Source: Caballeronia turbans (GTDB taxonomy: Bacteria > Pseudomonadota > Gammaproteobacteria > Burkholderiales > Burkholderiaceae). From it: 64,000 nt of DNA. The DNA lies in the NCBI GenBank assembly GCA_001544655.2, contig FCOD02000015.1:118735-182734 (forward strand), in the 5' to 3' direction. The notes beneath the pieces are model-generated. The model did not search any database. It saw nothing but the letters and a program-made list of their open reading frames with translations, and had not been told where the DNA came from. The position numbers and the translations under genes were made by a program. Shown here in pieces: positions 18,811 through 27,963 of the stretch. Position 1 is the stretch's first letter. Each line of letters opens with the position of its first letter.

Positions 18811-19824
18811 ATGTCCTACTTCCTGATTTCGCTCGATTTCGAATTGATGTGGGGCGTGCGCGACCATCGCTCGATCGCTACGTACGGAAAGAACATCCTC
18901 GGCGTGCGCGAGGCGATTCCGGCCATGCTCGCGATGTTCACGAAGTACCGCGTGAAGGCGACATGGGCGACGGTCGGCATGCTGCTCTTCGATAACAAGA
19001 AGGACCTGCTCGCGAATCTGCCCGACATCCGCCCGACCTATAACGATACGAAACTCAGTCCGTACGCGAACGGCTATATCGATTCGATCGGCACGGACGA
19101 GAAAAGCGATCCCTACCATTACGGCCTGTCGCTCGCGCGACAGATCGTCGATACCGAAGGCAGCGAGCTCGCAAGCCATACCTTCTGTCACTACTACTGC
19201 CTCGAAGCGGGACAGGACAAGGCGCAATTCGCCGCCGACATGCAAGCGTCCGTCGCGTCGATCCGGCGTCTCGCCGATCCGCCCGCGAGCATCGTGTTTC
19301 CGCGCAATCAGGTGAACAACGCGTACCTTTCGGTGTGCGCGGAAGCGGGACTGATCGCGTACCGGGGCACCGAACGCAACTGGATGTATCGCGAAACATC
19401 GCGCGCCGATGAAGCCGCGCTGCGCCGCGCCGCGCGTCTCGCCGATGCCTATGTCAATCTCTCGGGCGATCACGCCTTCGATCCGCGCCCTTCGGGTGGT
19501 GGGCTCGTCGATGTGCGCTCCAGCCGCTTCCTGCGTCCCTATGCGCGCAACAAGGCTGCGCTGGAATGGCTGCGCATCCATCGGATCAAGCAGTCGATGA
19601 CTTCGGCGGCGCGCACGGGACGCTCGTTTCATTTGTGGTGGCATCCGCATAACTTCGGCGCGAATCTCGCCGAAAACCTCGCGGTGCTCGAAGCGGTGCT
19701 CAAGCATCAGGCGCATCTGAAAGACACCTACGGCATGCAGCCCGCGACCATGGCGGAAGTCGCGCGCGCGACGCAATCCGAAGAGAGCCGGCTTGCGGAG
19801 ATGGAATTCGGCCTGTTCGTTTGA
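18811..19824 (+). CDS. NodB-like polysaccharide deacetylase family protein
   Basis: This encodes 337 residues from ATG 18811, placed 5 bp after the polymerase stop. The open frame extends far upstream but only as the shadow of the polymerase gene. The motif SLDFELMWG gives the first metal-site acidic motif and ELASHTFCHYYC the H-x3-H pair of carbohydrate esterase 4. The late SFHLWWHPHNFG motif supplies the final histidine. There is no signal peptide, so it probably acts in the cytoplasm or on lipid-linked intermediates. The likely activity is removal of an N- or O-acetyl group from a sugar of the repeat unit; the substrate is not known. Confidence 0.75.
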   Translation: MSYFLISLDFELMWGVRDHRSIATYGKNILGVREAIPAMLAMFTKYRVKATWATVGMLLFDNKKDLLANLPDIRPTYNDTKLSPYANGYIDSIGTDEKSDPYHYGLSLARQIVDTEGSELASHTFCHYYCLEAGQDKAQFAADMQASVASIRRLADPPASIVFPRNQVNNAYLSVCAEAGLIAYRGTERNWMYRETSRADEAALRRAARLADAYVNLSGDHAFDPRPSGGGLVDVRSSRFLRPYARNKAALEWLRIHRIKQSMTSAARTGRSFHLWWHPHNFGANLAENLAVLEAVLKHQAHLKDTYGMQPATMAEVARATQSEESRLAEMEFGLFV

Positions 19825-19947
19825 CCAAGTTCGAAGAAGCAACAACAAGACACTAGAAAACGACCCGCACCGCGGGTGCGATGCACGGGCGATGGCCATT
19901 GCATCGCGCCGGCGCGCGCCGGGGATAAGAACAAAGGGGGAAGTGCG

Positions 19948-21882
19948 ATGAATTTTCGTAACGACATAAACGGCTTGCGCGCGTTCGCGGTCCTCGCGGT
20001 CGTCCTGTTCCACTTCGATGTGCCCGGCTTCAAGGGCGGCTTTCTCGGCGTCGACGTGTTCTTCGTGATCTCCGGCTACCTGATGACGAGCATCATCTTC
20101 AGGCGCATCGCGAAGGGCAGGTTCTCGGTGCTCGAGTTCTATGGCGATCGGGCGCGGCGCATCGTTCCGGCGCTCGCGTTTCTCTGCTTCGCGCTTTTCG
20201 TGCTCGGCTGGCTCGTTTTCCTGCCCTCCGAATTCCGCGCGTTCGGCAAGGCGGCGGCTTCGAGCCTCGGGTTCTTCTCCAATATCGTCTACTGGCGCGA
20301 GGCGGGTTATTTCGATGTCCGCTCGCACCTGAAGTGGCTGCTGCACACGTGGTCGCTTTCCGTCGAGTGGCAGTTCTATCTTCTGTATCCGCTCGGCATC
20401 CTCCTCGTGCGCAAGCTGTTCGGGCATCGCGGGACGGTGATCGCGATGATCGGTACCGCGCTCGCGTCGCTTGCGGTGTGCGTCTATCTCTCCGATCCCA
20501 CCAAATGGCCGACGGCTGCGTTCTTCCTGCTGCCGACGCGCGCATGGGAAATGCTCGCGGGCGGTCTCGTGTACCTGTTCCCGGTAACGCCGCGCAGACC
20601 CCTGCGCCGGACGCTCGAAATCGCCGGCCTGGCGATGATCGTGTACGGCACGCTCACCTTCAACGAAAACAATGCGTGGCCCGGCTATCTCGCGCTCGTG
20701 CCGGTTCTGGGCACGGCGCTCGTGATCCTCGCGGCGCGCAAGCATTCGATCTTCACGTGCAATCTGCTCGCGCAGTTCATCGGCAAGATTTCGTACTCGG
20801 TGTATCTCTGGCACTGGCCGTTCGTCGTCGCGCTCACGTACTTCGACAAAGAAGGCTCGCTGCCGTGGCGCGTGGGCGCCATCGCCGGCGGTTTCGCGAT
20901 GGGGTATCTGTCGTACGCGCTCGTCGAGTCGAAGACGAGAAAGCCGTCGCATGGCGAGGCGCGCGCGTTTCCGAAGTTCATCACGCTGCGCCCGATTCTC
21001 GTGTTCACGCTGCTGCTCGCAATCGGCGGCGGCAGCATCTATGCGAACCAGGGCGTGCCGAATCGCTTCGACCGCTCCGTGTTCATCGCCGACAGCGAGA
21101 CCTACGACACGAATCCGCACCGCACGAAGTGTCACATGATGATCGATCCGTGCGACGTCGCGAGCAAGCAGAAGGATAGCCGCGCGGTCGTCCTCGGCGA
21201 CAGCCACGCGGAGGCGATCGCCGAAGCAGTCGTCGATGCCGTGCCGAACGGCAAGCCGGACGATGTGCTGCTCATCACGATCGAAGGCTGTCCGACGATC
21301 TACGGCATCCGTCGCGGCGACGGCGACTGCTTCGAGCAGGACCGCAAGTACATCGATATCCTGAGCCGCGATCAGACCGCGAAGACGCCCGTCATCATCG
21401 CCAATCACTGGTCGCAGTACTGGTCGGGACCGTCCCCGGATGATTATTCGTTCGTCGATCCGGAGCGGCCTGCGCAGACGCCCACGCCGTTTTCGACCGA
21501 GTCGTATCGCGAGCATTTGCTGTCGACGGTCTGCCGCATTTCGAAGATCCGGCCCGTCTATCTGGTCGAGCCGATTCCGGAGTTCGACTTCAACGTGCCG
21601 CTGGTGCTCGCGCGCGAGAAGATGAAAGACCCGCACGCGCCCGATCTGTCGATCACGCTCTCGGATTACGTCCAGCGCAACGGCGGTTTGCTGCAGGCGA
21701 TGCGCCAGGCCCACGACGAGTGCGGCATCCATCTGCTCGACCCGCGCCCGTATCTGTGCCCGGACGGCAAATGCATGGGCTCGCACGACGGCCGGCCGCT
21801 CTATTCCGACTTCCACCACATGAGCGAATACGGCAACCGCTTCCTCGTGCCGATGTTCCGGCATGTGTTCGAACAGACGTGA
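19948..21882 (+). CDS. Acyltransferase 3 with C-terminal SGNH domain (OafA-like), polymer O-acetylation
   Basis: This encodes 644 residues from ATG 19948, after a GGGGGAAG ribosome site. Residues 1-370 form the ten-helix acyltransferase-3 domain: NDINGLRAFAVLAVVLFHF, GGFLGVDVFFVISGYLM and LLHTWSLSVEWQFYLLYPLG. The second half is a periplasmic SGNH hydrolase-like domain with VVLGDSHAEAIAEA (nucleophile block) and SDFHHMSEYGN (Asp/His block). Proteins of this layout carry acetyl groups across the inner membrane and place them on surface polysaccharides. It sits 123 bp after the deacetylase gene and ends in a perfect UUCG-loop terminator. Confidence 0.88.
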   Translation: MNFRNDINGLRAFAVLAVVLFHFDVPGFKGGFLGVDVFFVISGYLMTSIIFRRIAKGRFSVLEFYGDRARRIVPALAFLCFALFVLGWLVFLPSEFRAFGKAAASSLGFFSNIVYWREAGYFDVRSHLKWLLHTWSLSVEWQFYLLYPLGILLVRKLFGHRGTVIAMIGTALASLAVCVYLSDPTKWPTAAFFLLPTRAWEMLAGGLVYLFPVTPRRPLRRTLEIAGLAMIVYGTLTFNENNAWPGYLALVPVLGTALVILAARKHSIFTCNLLAQFIGKISYSVYLWHWPFVVALTYFDKEGSLPWRVGAIAGGFAMGYLSYALVESKTRKPSHGEARAFPKFITLRPILVFTLLLAIGGGSIYANQGVPNRFDRSVFIADSETYDTNPHRTKCHMMIDPCDVASKQKDSRAVVLGDSHAEAIAEAVVDAVPNGKPDDVLLITIEGCPTIYGIRRGDGDCFEQDRKYIDILSRDQTAKTPVIIANHWSQYWSGPSPDDYSFVDPERPAQTPTPFSTESYREHLLSTVCRISKIRPVYLVEPIPEFDFNVPLVLAREKMKDPHAPDLSITLSDYVQRNGGLLQAMRQAHDECGIHLLDPRPYLCPDGKCMGSHDGRPLYSDFHHMSEYGNRFLVPMFRHVFEQT

Positions 21883-21905
21883 GCGCGCGCGAAATCGACG
21901 ACAGA

Positions 21906-21930
21906 ACGGCCTCCTTCGGGAGGCCGTATT
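21906..21930. terminator. Bidirectional terminator between convergent genes
   Basis: There is a perfect 9-bp stem, ACGGCCTCC with GGAGGCCGT, closed by a TTCG tetraloop and followed by ATTTC. It lies between the acyltransferase stop (21882) and the stop of the minus-strand flippase gene (21931), so it can serve both. Confidence 0.75.
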
Positions 21931-23316
21931 TCATTCGGACGTGCCGGCTTCGGTTTGCGGACCATTACCGGTGAAGGGCGGCGCGAAGCGCGTCCAGAAG
22001 ATGTAGCTCGCAAGCACCGCCATCGCGCCGATGCCGGTTGCGAGCAGCACGCCCTGAGCGCCATAGAGACGCACGAGAATGACGTTGCCGATGATCTTGG
22101 TCCCGAAGCCGATCAGCGAAATGACGGAGATCGCCCGATAACGCGTTTCACTCGCGAACAACTGCACGAGCACGCACATGCCGAAGTAGAACGGCACTTG
22201 CAGCAGCCCGTAGCGAAAGAGCGTGGTCACTGCGATCGTGTCCTCGGCCGTGAAGGCGCCTTTCTGGAACAGCAGCTTGACCACGTACGGTGCGAGCGCA
22301 TACGCGAAGAGTCCGCCGACGAGACCGAGCATCGTCATGATGCCCGACCACTTCAGCGCGGTGCTGCGCGCGCGCGCATGATCGCCGCGATGAAGAATCT
22401 CCGCGAGAATCGGCAAGGTTGCGCGGGTGATGGCGAGCGCGCCCATGCTGAGCACGAGCGAGAGCAGGCGGTTCGCGTAGCCGAGCGTCGCGATGGCGCC
22501 GTCGCCTTGCTGCGCCATGAAATACTGGTCGATGGGAAGCCAGAGGCTCGCGACGACCGAACCGATCATGAGCATGCCCATCGAGCGGATCGTCGACGGC
22601 CACTGTGTCGCGCGCGCCGAGACGCGCGGCAGTACGGCCATCGAATCGGCGCGTCTGGCCAGCACCCGCAGCCACGCAGCCTGAACCACGAAGCCGAGCG
22701 ACGTGCCGAGAACGAGCGGCATGATCGACGTGTTGTTGCGCGCGGCAAGCACGAAGACGAGCAGGCCGATGGCCGGCACGCATTCCAGCAACGTATTGAT
22801 GTGCTTGCCCGAAGCCTGCAGGCGCGACGACGAGATGCAGATCGTGAAGGTCAGCACGCCGACCGGCGTCATGCTGATGATCATGTCGCGGCACATGTCG
22901 CGCGTGGATTCCGCGAGACTGCCCGCGATCACATCCGCGAGATAAGGCCAGAAGAGCCAGAGCAGGAGCGAGGACGCGAGGCCGAGGACGAGCCCGATGC
23001 CTTCCAGCTCGCCGAGAAAGCCGTCGCGCTGGGACTTGTCTTCCTTGAGCGACACGAGCGCGGGAACGAGCAGCACCGCCAGCACGTTCGTGAGCATCGA
23101 GGGCAGCCAGGTGACGAGCGTGAGCGCGAACTGATACGCGTCGACGGTTCCGCTGATCCCGTAGCGATACGCGATCGCCATTTCCTTCGACGCGCCGATA
23201 CATTTCCCGGCGATCACGAATATCAGCAGAACGACCGCGCTTCTCGCGATCCGCTTGTGATCCTGATGCACGCCGCCGAGACGTCGTCTTACCGATTGCA
23301 CAGCTGTGCTCAGCAC
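21931..23316 (-). CDS. wzx: MurJ/MviN-like lipid-linked oligosaccharide flippase (Wzx)
   Basis: This encodes 461 residues from a GTG at 23316, chosen because GCAGGAGGAG lies at the right spacing; the frame stays open further upstream but with no protein character. It has about fourteen hydrophobic helices. The first carries KRIARSAVVLLIFVIAGKCI and GSKE-like GASKEMAIAYRYG, followed by DAYQFALTL, as in the MOP-superfamily MurJ branch. In this locus it most likely flips the undecaprenyl-linked repeat unit to the periplasm for the EpsG-type polymerase. It runs on the minus strand behind the acetyltransferase gene at 23523. Confidence 0.8.
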   Translation of the reverse strand: MLSTAVQSVRRRLGGVHQDHKRIARSAVVLLIFVIAGKCIGASKEMAIAYRYGISGTVDAYQFALTLVTWLPSMLTNVLAVLLVPALVSLKEDKSQRDGFLGELEGIGLVLGLASSLLLWLFWPYLADVIAGSLAESTRDMCRDMIISMTPVGVLTFTICISSSRLQASGKHINTLLECVPAIGLLVFVLAARNNTSIMPLVLGTSLGFVVQAAWLRVLARRADSMAVLPRVSARATQWPSTIRSMGMLMIGSVVASLWLPIDQYFMAQQGDGAIATLGYANRLLSLVLSMGALAITRATLPILAEILHRGDHARARSTALKWSGIMTMLGLVGGLFAYALAPYVVKLLFQKGAFTAEDTIAVTTLFRYGLLQVPFYFGMCVLVQLFASETRYRAISVISLIGFGTKIIGNVILVRLYGAQGVLLATGIGAMAVLASYIFWTRFAPPFTGNGPQTEAGTSE

Positions 23317-23389
23317 GTGTACTCCTCCTGCGTTGGAGCCTTTCGTCGCGTGGCTCGACGTCAGGTTGAAATCGCCATGCGATGAGATA

Positions 23390-23412
23390 CGCGAAAGCCG
23401 CCGGCTTTCGCG
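23390..23412. other. Perfect hairpin in the leader of the flippase gene
   Basis: CGCGAAAGCC and GGCTTTCGCG form a perfect 10-bp inverted repeat with a 3-nt spacer. It lies 74 bp upstream of the flippase start on the minus strand. No T-tract follows, so it may be an RNA-stability or regulatory structure. Confidence 0.4.
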
Positions 23413-23501
23413 TGAGAGTGACGAGCATGCACGAAAACGGGCGCCGCGACTGTTCGCCAAGGCACCCGGCAACGCCGATGACGGCGCGCTTGCCGTCCGG
23501 A

Positions 23502-23525
23502 AGACGCGAAGCGCGTCTTTTCTTA
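23502..23525 (+). other. Hairpin with T-rich tail overlapping the acetyltransferase stop
   Basis: AAGACGCG and CGCGTCTT pair around AAG and run into TTTTCTT on the plus strand. It has terminator form in the plus direction, although both nearby genes run minus. It might end antisense transcription or act as a processing site between the two minus-strand genes. Confidence 0.35.
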
Positions 23526-24086
23526 CGACGATTGCACGCTCCAGGGACGCACGATGTAGCGCGCCGCGCGATCGGGCGATGCATCGTTCGTCAGGATTCG
23601 CGCCGGGCAGCCGGCCACGGTCACGTTCGATGGAATGTCTTTCGTCACGACGCTGCCCGCGCCGATCGTCACGTTGTCGCCGATGGTCACGTCTTCGACG
23701 ATGCAGACGTTCGGCCCGATATACACGTTATTGCCGATCGTCGCCGCCTTGCCGTGGTTCGATCCGATCGTCACGCCTTGGGAAATATTGCAGTTGGCGC
23801 CGATGACCGCGGTCGGATTCACCACGAGCGAACCGACGTGACTGATATAGAAGCCCGGCCCGATCTTCGTGCGGGGGCTGATCACGAATCCGAACCTGCG
23901 CTGCTTCAGGCGGACGATGTGGTTGAGCACGAGCCGCACCGGCCGCGACGACGCCGCGCTCGCGAGGCGCAGCCAGAACATGTAGTTGAACCCTTCGTTC
24001 AACACCAGTTGCTCGAGGAGGAGCATGAGGCTGTACTCGCCGCTGTAGCGATAGAGGTCGCTCTTGATCAGATCGAAGGTTTTCAT
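23523..24086 (-). CDS. Hexapeptide-repeat O-acetyltransferase (serine acetyltransferase-like, WcaB type)
   Basis: This encodes 187 residues, starting MKTFDLIKSDLYRYSGEYS. The C-terminal two thirds form a left-handed beta-helix of hexapeptide repeats: TKIGPGFYISH, AVIGANCNISQGVTIG, TIGNNVYIGPNV and TIGDNVTIGAGSVV. The GYISH-type histidine and the NHG motif are where CysE-type enzymes bind acetyl-CoA and substrate. The N-terminal helical part is much shorter than that of true CysE, as in colanic-acid WcaB and Bacillus EpsC-like enzymes. It probably O-acetylates a sugar of the repeat unit in the cytoplasm. It is the first gene of a two-gene minus-strand unit with the flippase. Confidence 0.8.
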   Translation of the reverse strand: MKTFDLIKSDLYRYSGEYSLMLLLEQLVLNEGFNYMFWLRLASAASSRPVRLVLNHIVRLKQRRFGFVISPRTKIGPGFYISHVGSLVVNPTAVIGANCNISQGVTIGSNHGKAATIGNNVYIGPNVCIVEDVTIGDNVTIGAGSVVTKDIPSNVTVAGCPARILTNDASPDRAARYIVRPWSVQSS

Positions 24087-25204
24087 TGCAGCGTGTCTTT
24101 TTCGTTGGCATGGACGCTTTCAGGACTTCCCCCGCCGCTTCGGAGAGAAGCACGGCGAGCGGCGCCAACGTTGAGACTAGTGATTAGTGCTGGTGCATTC
24201 GGTGCGAAATGGAACACATGGACGGTTCGTGCGGCAAGGTCTGCCGATTTCGATTAATTTGTCTGCTGAATACCTGATTTGTTTAATCAGATTATTAGAT
24301 ATTCAGCCGCCGACCAGTGGCGGCGGTCGATCTGGCCGTTTAGACCGTCGTGCGTATTAACCCGATAAGGGTATTCACGGTAGGGTCTTTTAGTTTCGTA
24401 TTTAAAAAAATTTCCGGCGTCGCATTTACAAAATCGTATTGATCAGTTGAAAACAGCAAGAAGCCACCTTTCATGTTGTAATTTTTGCATGTAATCCGAT
24501 AGAAAGCGGTCATTCTGGCGTGTGGAATTACAATTATCGGCCGAATAATCGGTCATTAACGGTGATTAATCTGGCGAATCGATGTCGTTTCGGCATACGA
24601 AAGGCGCTTCGCCAAGCCTTGCGGGGCTTTCCGCGAGCGCGTTTTACCGACCCGGCGAGTGAAGGTTCACGTTCTAAGTCGCAAATGTTCATATGAATGT
24701 CAATCATCTTATATAAGGTGGTTTGAAGTGGTGTCATTCATCTACGGTATTAACAATCAAAACGACCTGGATTAATTCACTCATCGGTGAATGAAAGAGA
24801 AAATGCGTAACGATAAAGCGCTCAAAAAAGAAAATAAAAAGTTACAAGCGTACATTCTGTAACAAGTCGCGGGTAGAAACGCCTCGTAACAATCGGTAGT
24901 ATTAATAAAAGACGGTAATTACTTCCGTCAGACTTCAGTGCTCCGGCGGTCCGTTCACGGACGATCGGGCATGGGGTGAATAGGTCTTCCGGCATATCTG
25001 GTTCCTTATCCCGAAGTCGCCCTGTTTTTCGCCGAGATGCCTTTCGGAGTCGCCGTGTGCGGCTGTCGAGCGCTGAGCGGCGCAATCGTTTGCGCTTGCT
25101 TTTTTGCGTTGGTCATCTCATTGCCCATTAAGAAACGTTGCGTGCGGCCGATGTCGCAGGAACGGGATCGTCCGTCGATAACGCACGACCAATTGGAAAG
25201 ACTA
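24087..25204. promoter_or_regulatory. AT-rich 1.1-kb divergent intergenic region
   Basis: No gene is seen. Composition falls well below the GC level of the neighbouring genes, especially at 24240-24560 and 24760-24920. It separates the minus-strand acetyltransferase from the plus-strand beta-helix lipoprotein. An inverted repeat GTTACA...TGTAAC (24841-24863, 11-bp spacer) is the only short symmetric element I would note as a possible regulator site. A hypothetical reading frame across 24822-25085 has no protein-like composition. Confidence 0.5.
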
Positions 25205-26422
25205 ATGCTTCCTAACAACACTCAGGCAGACACCCAAGCAGACAACACCGTCGTCGGCGCCCGTATTGCAACCCGTCGCAAGCTGCTGACCTCGCTCATC
25301 GCGGGCAGCGGTGCGTTCGTGCTCGCCGCATGCGGCGGCGGCGGCGATGGCGCGACGCCTGATTCCGTCGCGGATCGCTGGAGAAGGAGAAACAACGGTG
25401 GCGCCTCCACGGCGACGCCCGCGAGCTCGGCTTCGTCCACGACGACTGCCAGCGCGGCGGCCCCCGCCAGCGCGGCAACGCCTGCCAGCTCGACGTCCGC
25501 CGCAGCCGATAACACCGCCGGCACCATCAACGCGTCGTCGTTCGGCGTGAAGGCCGATGGCTCGACCAACGACCGCGCCGCGCTCCAGGCTGCCATCGAC
25601 GGCTCCGTCGGCCAGATCCTGCTGATCTCCGGCCAGGTCCGCATCGACACGACCGGCCTCAAGCTGCGCACGAACAGCCACATCCGCTTTGCGTCGGGCG
25701 CTTCGATCAAGCTGCTGCCGCACAACGCCGACATTTACCAGATGATGCTCATCGAAGACGTGAGCAACGTCATCGTCGAAAACGCGTATCTCGACGGCAG
25801 CAAAGAGCTGAACTCGGCTTCGGGCGGCGAGCACGGCATGGGCTTCTCGATCATCGGCGGCCAGAACGTGCATCTCATCTCGCCGACGACGATCAACACG
25901 TGGGGCGACGGCATCTACATCAACGATAGCCAGACCAAGAAGAACACGCCGACGTACAACCTGACCGTCGACAACCACAAGGCGGACGGCTGCCGTCGTC
26001 AGGGCGTGTCGATCATCTCGGGCGACACGATCACGTTCAACAGCCCGGTGTGGCAGAACATCACCGGCACGGCGCCGGCGTGCGGTCTCGATTTCGAACC
26101 GAACGACAACTCGGCCGTGTTCAAGAGCATCACGATCAACAGCCCGACGACGGCGAACTGCAAGGGCGGCGGCATCAACGTGTGGTTCGGCTCGCTGCCG
26201 GGTCCGATCAGCAAGACGGTCACCATCGCGATCAACAACCACGTCGACACGACGAGCCCGGGCGGTTCGTTCGCGGTTCAGGGTCTGTCGCTCGACGGCT
26301 ACATCGTGAACGGCCAGATCAGCAGCTCGAATCCGAAGTGGAAGTACCCGCTGATCGTCGAGCAGTGGGACAACTCGGGTCCGCGCATCAACGTCACGAA
26401 CCCGACGATCGTCAAGTCGTAA
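25205..26422 (+). CDS. Beta-helix lipoprotein (pectate-lyase-like), paralogue of the 16657 gene
   Basis: This encodes 405 residues from ATG 25205, after TTGGAAAG. An upstream extension of the frame lacks a ribosome site. The leader TRRKLLTSLIAGSGAFVLAACGG has a twin arginine and a lipobox (LAAC), so the protein should be a lipid-anchored, possibly Tat-exported envelope protein. An Ala/Ser/Thr-rich linker (about residues 60-110) leads to the beta-helix, which starts SFGVKADGSTNDRAALQAAI and runs parallel to the 16657 protein motif by motif (RFASGASIKLLPHN, YLDGSKELN, GDGIYIND, CRRQGVSIISGDTITF). It may trim or hold the exopolysaccharide at the envelope. A strong terminator follows. Confidence 0.75.
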   Translation: MLPNNTQADTQADNTVVGARIATRRKLLTSLIAGSGAFVLAACGGGGDGATPDSVADRWRRRNNGGASTATPASSASSTTTASAAAPASAATPASSTSAAADNTAGTINASSFGVKADGSTNDRAALQAAIDGSVGQILLISGQVRIDTTGLKLRTNSHIRFASGASIKLLPHNADIYQMMLIEDVSNVIVENAYLDGSKELNSASGGEHGMGFSIIGGQNVHLISPTTINTWGDGIYINDSQTKKNTPTYNLTVDNHKADGCRRQGVSIISGDTITFNSPVWQNITGTAPACGLDFEPNDNSAVFKSITINSPTTANCKGGGINVWFGSLPGPISKTVTIAINNHVDTTSPGGSFAVQGLSLDGYIVNGQISSSNPKWKYPLIVEQWDNSGPRINVTNPTIVKS

Positions 26423-26435
26423 TCGGCGACGAAGG

Positions 26436-26478
26436 AAAAACGCCATGCGGAAAAGCTCATCTCCGCATGGCGTTTTTT
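26436..26478. terminator. Rho-independent terminator, bidirectional
   Basis: CGCCATGCGG and CCGCATGGCG form a perfect 10-bp stem with a 12-nt loop, flanked by AAAAA on the left and TTTTTT on the right. It lies between the beta-helix lipoprotein stop and the minus-strand esterase stop at 26506 and can serve both. Confidence 0.85.
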
Positions 26479-26505
26479 GCGTTTTTGCGGCGTGACATGA
26501 CGCCG

Positions 26506-27717
26506 CTACTTGAACCAGCCGAGATTCACCGAATTGGAAATCGCCTGCAGTCCCGCCTGATTCGGATGCAGATGATCGCCGCTGTCGTATGCGTGGAGCA
26601 TGACGGGAGGATTCGAAGGATCGCCGAGCGCGGCCGCCTGATCGAGCACGGCGTCGCATCCGCTGTCGGCGGTGGCGACGAACGCGTTCACCGCTGCGCG
26701 CGTCGCCTCGATGTCCGGCGTCCACGACGAAACACCCTCGAACGGCGTGAGCGTCGAGCAGATCACGCGGACGCCCGCTGCGTGCGCGCTTTGCGTCAGC
26801 TGGCTGAACGCGCCGGTCAGACTGGCGGCTGTCGGCGGCGCGCCACCGATCAGGTTGTTGACCGCGTCGTCGGAAATGATGACCCACTTCACGTTGTATT
26901 GGTTCAGCACGTCGCGCTGGAAGCGTGAAAGACCCGCCTCGCCGGAATCGTTCGTGAAGAAGTCGTTGCCGGAGATGCCCTGGTTCAGCACGCCGACCGT
27001 CATGCCGGCTTGCTGCAGACGCGCGGCCAGCAAGTTCGGCCAGCGTCCGTTGGTGTTCGGCTGCGACGCGATGCCGTCGGTGATCGACGCGCCGAAGGCA
27101 ACCACGGCGCCCGTCGCACTGGCGTTCTGCACGACGACGTCGGTGAGGAAGTAATAGGACTGCGCGCCGAGTGCGTTGAGCACGCCGCCCGTGAAGTCCG
27201 GGTCGGCGCTGACGTCGCCGGGTGCGATGTACACGTCCTGCAGGCCCTCGGCGTGCCCGGTCGTTTCGCTCGGCGTCCGCTGCGGCAGATAGGCGCTGAC
27301 GACGATATCCGTAAGCGCCGGCACCTGAAACGCGATCGGATCGCTCATGACGGCGCCGCCCGGCGGGATCGTGACGAACGGCTGCCCTTCGAAGGTGACG
27401 GCCTTGTCGGTGCCGGGCACGGTGCGCTGGCCGCTCGCGCGTAGCGCGACGTGCACGTCGCCGATCACGAGCGGATCGCTGCCGTAAAGATTCGAAAATT
27501 GCACGCCGGCGGCCGTCCCGCCGATGCTCGTGCGCACGATCTGCCGGATCGTCTGATTATTGAAGCCGCCGTCTCCGGTGACCATCGGCGCGGCGCTCCA
27601 TGTGCCGGTCCACGGCAAGGTGGCGCTGATGCTCTGGGCGAAACAGGACGACGAAAGCGGCAGGGCGAGCGCGGTGGCCACGAGGGCTCGCCTGTTGCGA
27701 CTGAATTGCTTGATCAA
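26506..27717 (-). CDS. Secreted SGNH/GDSL-family hydrolase
   Basis: This encodes 403 residues starting at a TTG (27717), 8 nt after GGAGAACAAG. The signal peptide has a basic start (IKQFSRNRRALVATALALPL) and ends near SCFAQS, so the protein is exported. After an N-terminal beta-rich domain, the hydrolase domain has VVAFGASITDG (Ser block), LNQGISGNDFF (Gly/Asn block) and SGDHLHPNQAGLQAI (Asp-x2-His block). This layout is that of secreted esterases acting on acylated sugars or lipids. The protein may deacetylate plant or self polysaccharide, but only the family is certain. It converges on the end of the exopolysaccharide locus and may or may not belong to it. Confidence 0.8.
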   Translation of the reverse strand: MIKQFSRNRRALVATALALPLSSSCFAQSISATLPWTGTWSAAPMVTGDGGFNNQTIRQIVRTSIGGTAAGVQFSNLYGSDPLVIGDVHVALRASGQRTVPGTDKAVTFEGQPFVTIPPGGAVMSDPIAFQVPALTDIVVSAYLPQRTPSETTGHAEGLQDVYIAPGDVSADPDFTGGVLNALGAQSYYFLTDVVVQNASATGAVVAFGASITDGIASQPNTNGRWPNLLAARLQQAGMTVGVLNQGISGNDFFTNDSGEAGLSRFQRDVLNQYNVKWVIISDDAVNNLIGGAPPTAASLTGAFSQLTQSAHAAGVRVICSTLTPFEGVSSWTPDIEATRAAVNAFVATADSGCDAVLDQAAALGDPSNPPVMLHAYDSGDHLHPNQAGLQAISNSVNLGWFK

Positions 27718-27963
27718 CTTGTTCTCCGAAACCAGCCAGACATGAAGTGGACGTTTCGCGCGACACGGCGACGTCCTTGGAGTGGGGAGTTCGGAACGTC
27801 AGGTTCGCGTTCCTGTTGGCTGGCGCGTGTGGCCACAGCGCGCCGTTTCGCGCGGCGAAATCTTCAGCTGATTGCTTCGCCTTGACGCATCGAGCATCGG
27901 AGCATCATTCGCGCCCGTGCGCTGTGCGCGGGCGCGCATATCGTCACAAAAGGCCGTAATGCG

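Noticed and set aside
18787-21864. Long minus-strand open frame (over 1000 codons)
   Set aside because: It lies opposite the deacetylase and acyltransferase genes, is rich in Arg and His, and has no ribosome site. Such frames are common in high-GC DNA opposite true genes.
24822-25085. Small minus-strand gene in the AT-rich gap
   Set aside because: The product is a mix of basic and random residues, without a ribosome site or any homology I recognise.
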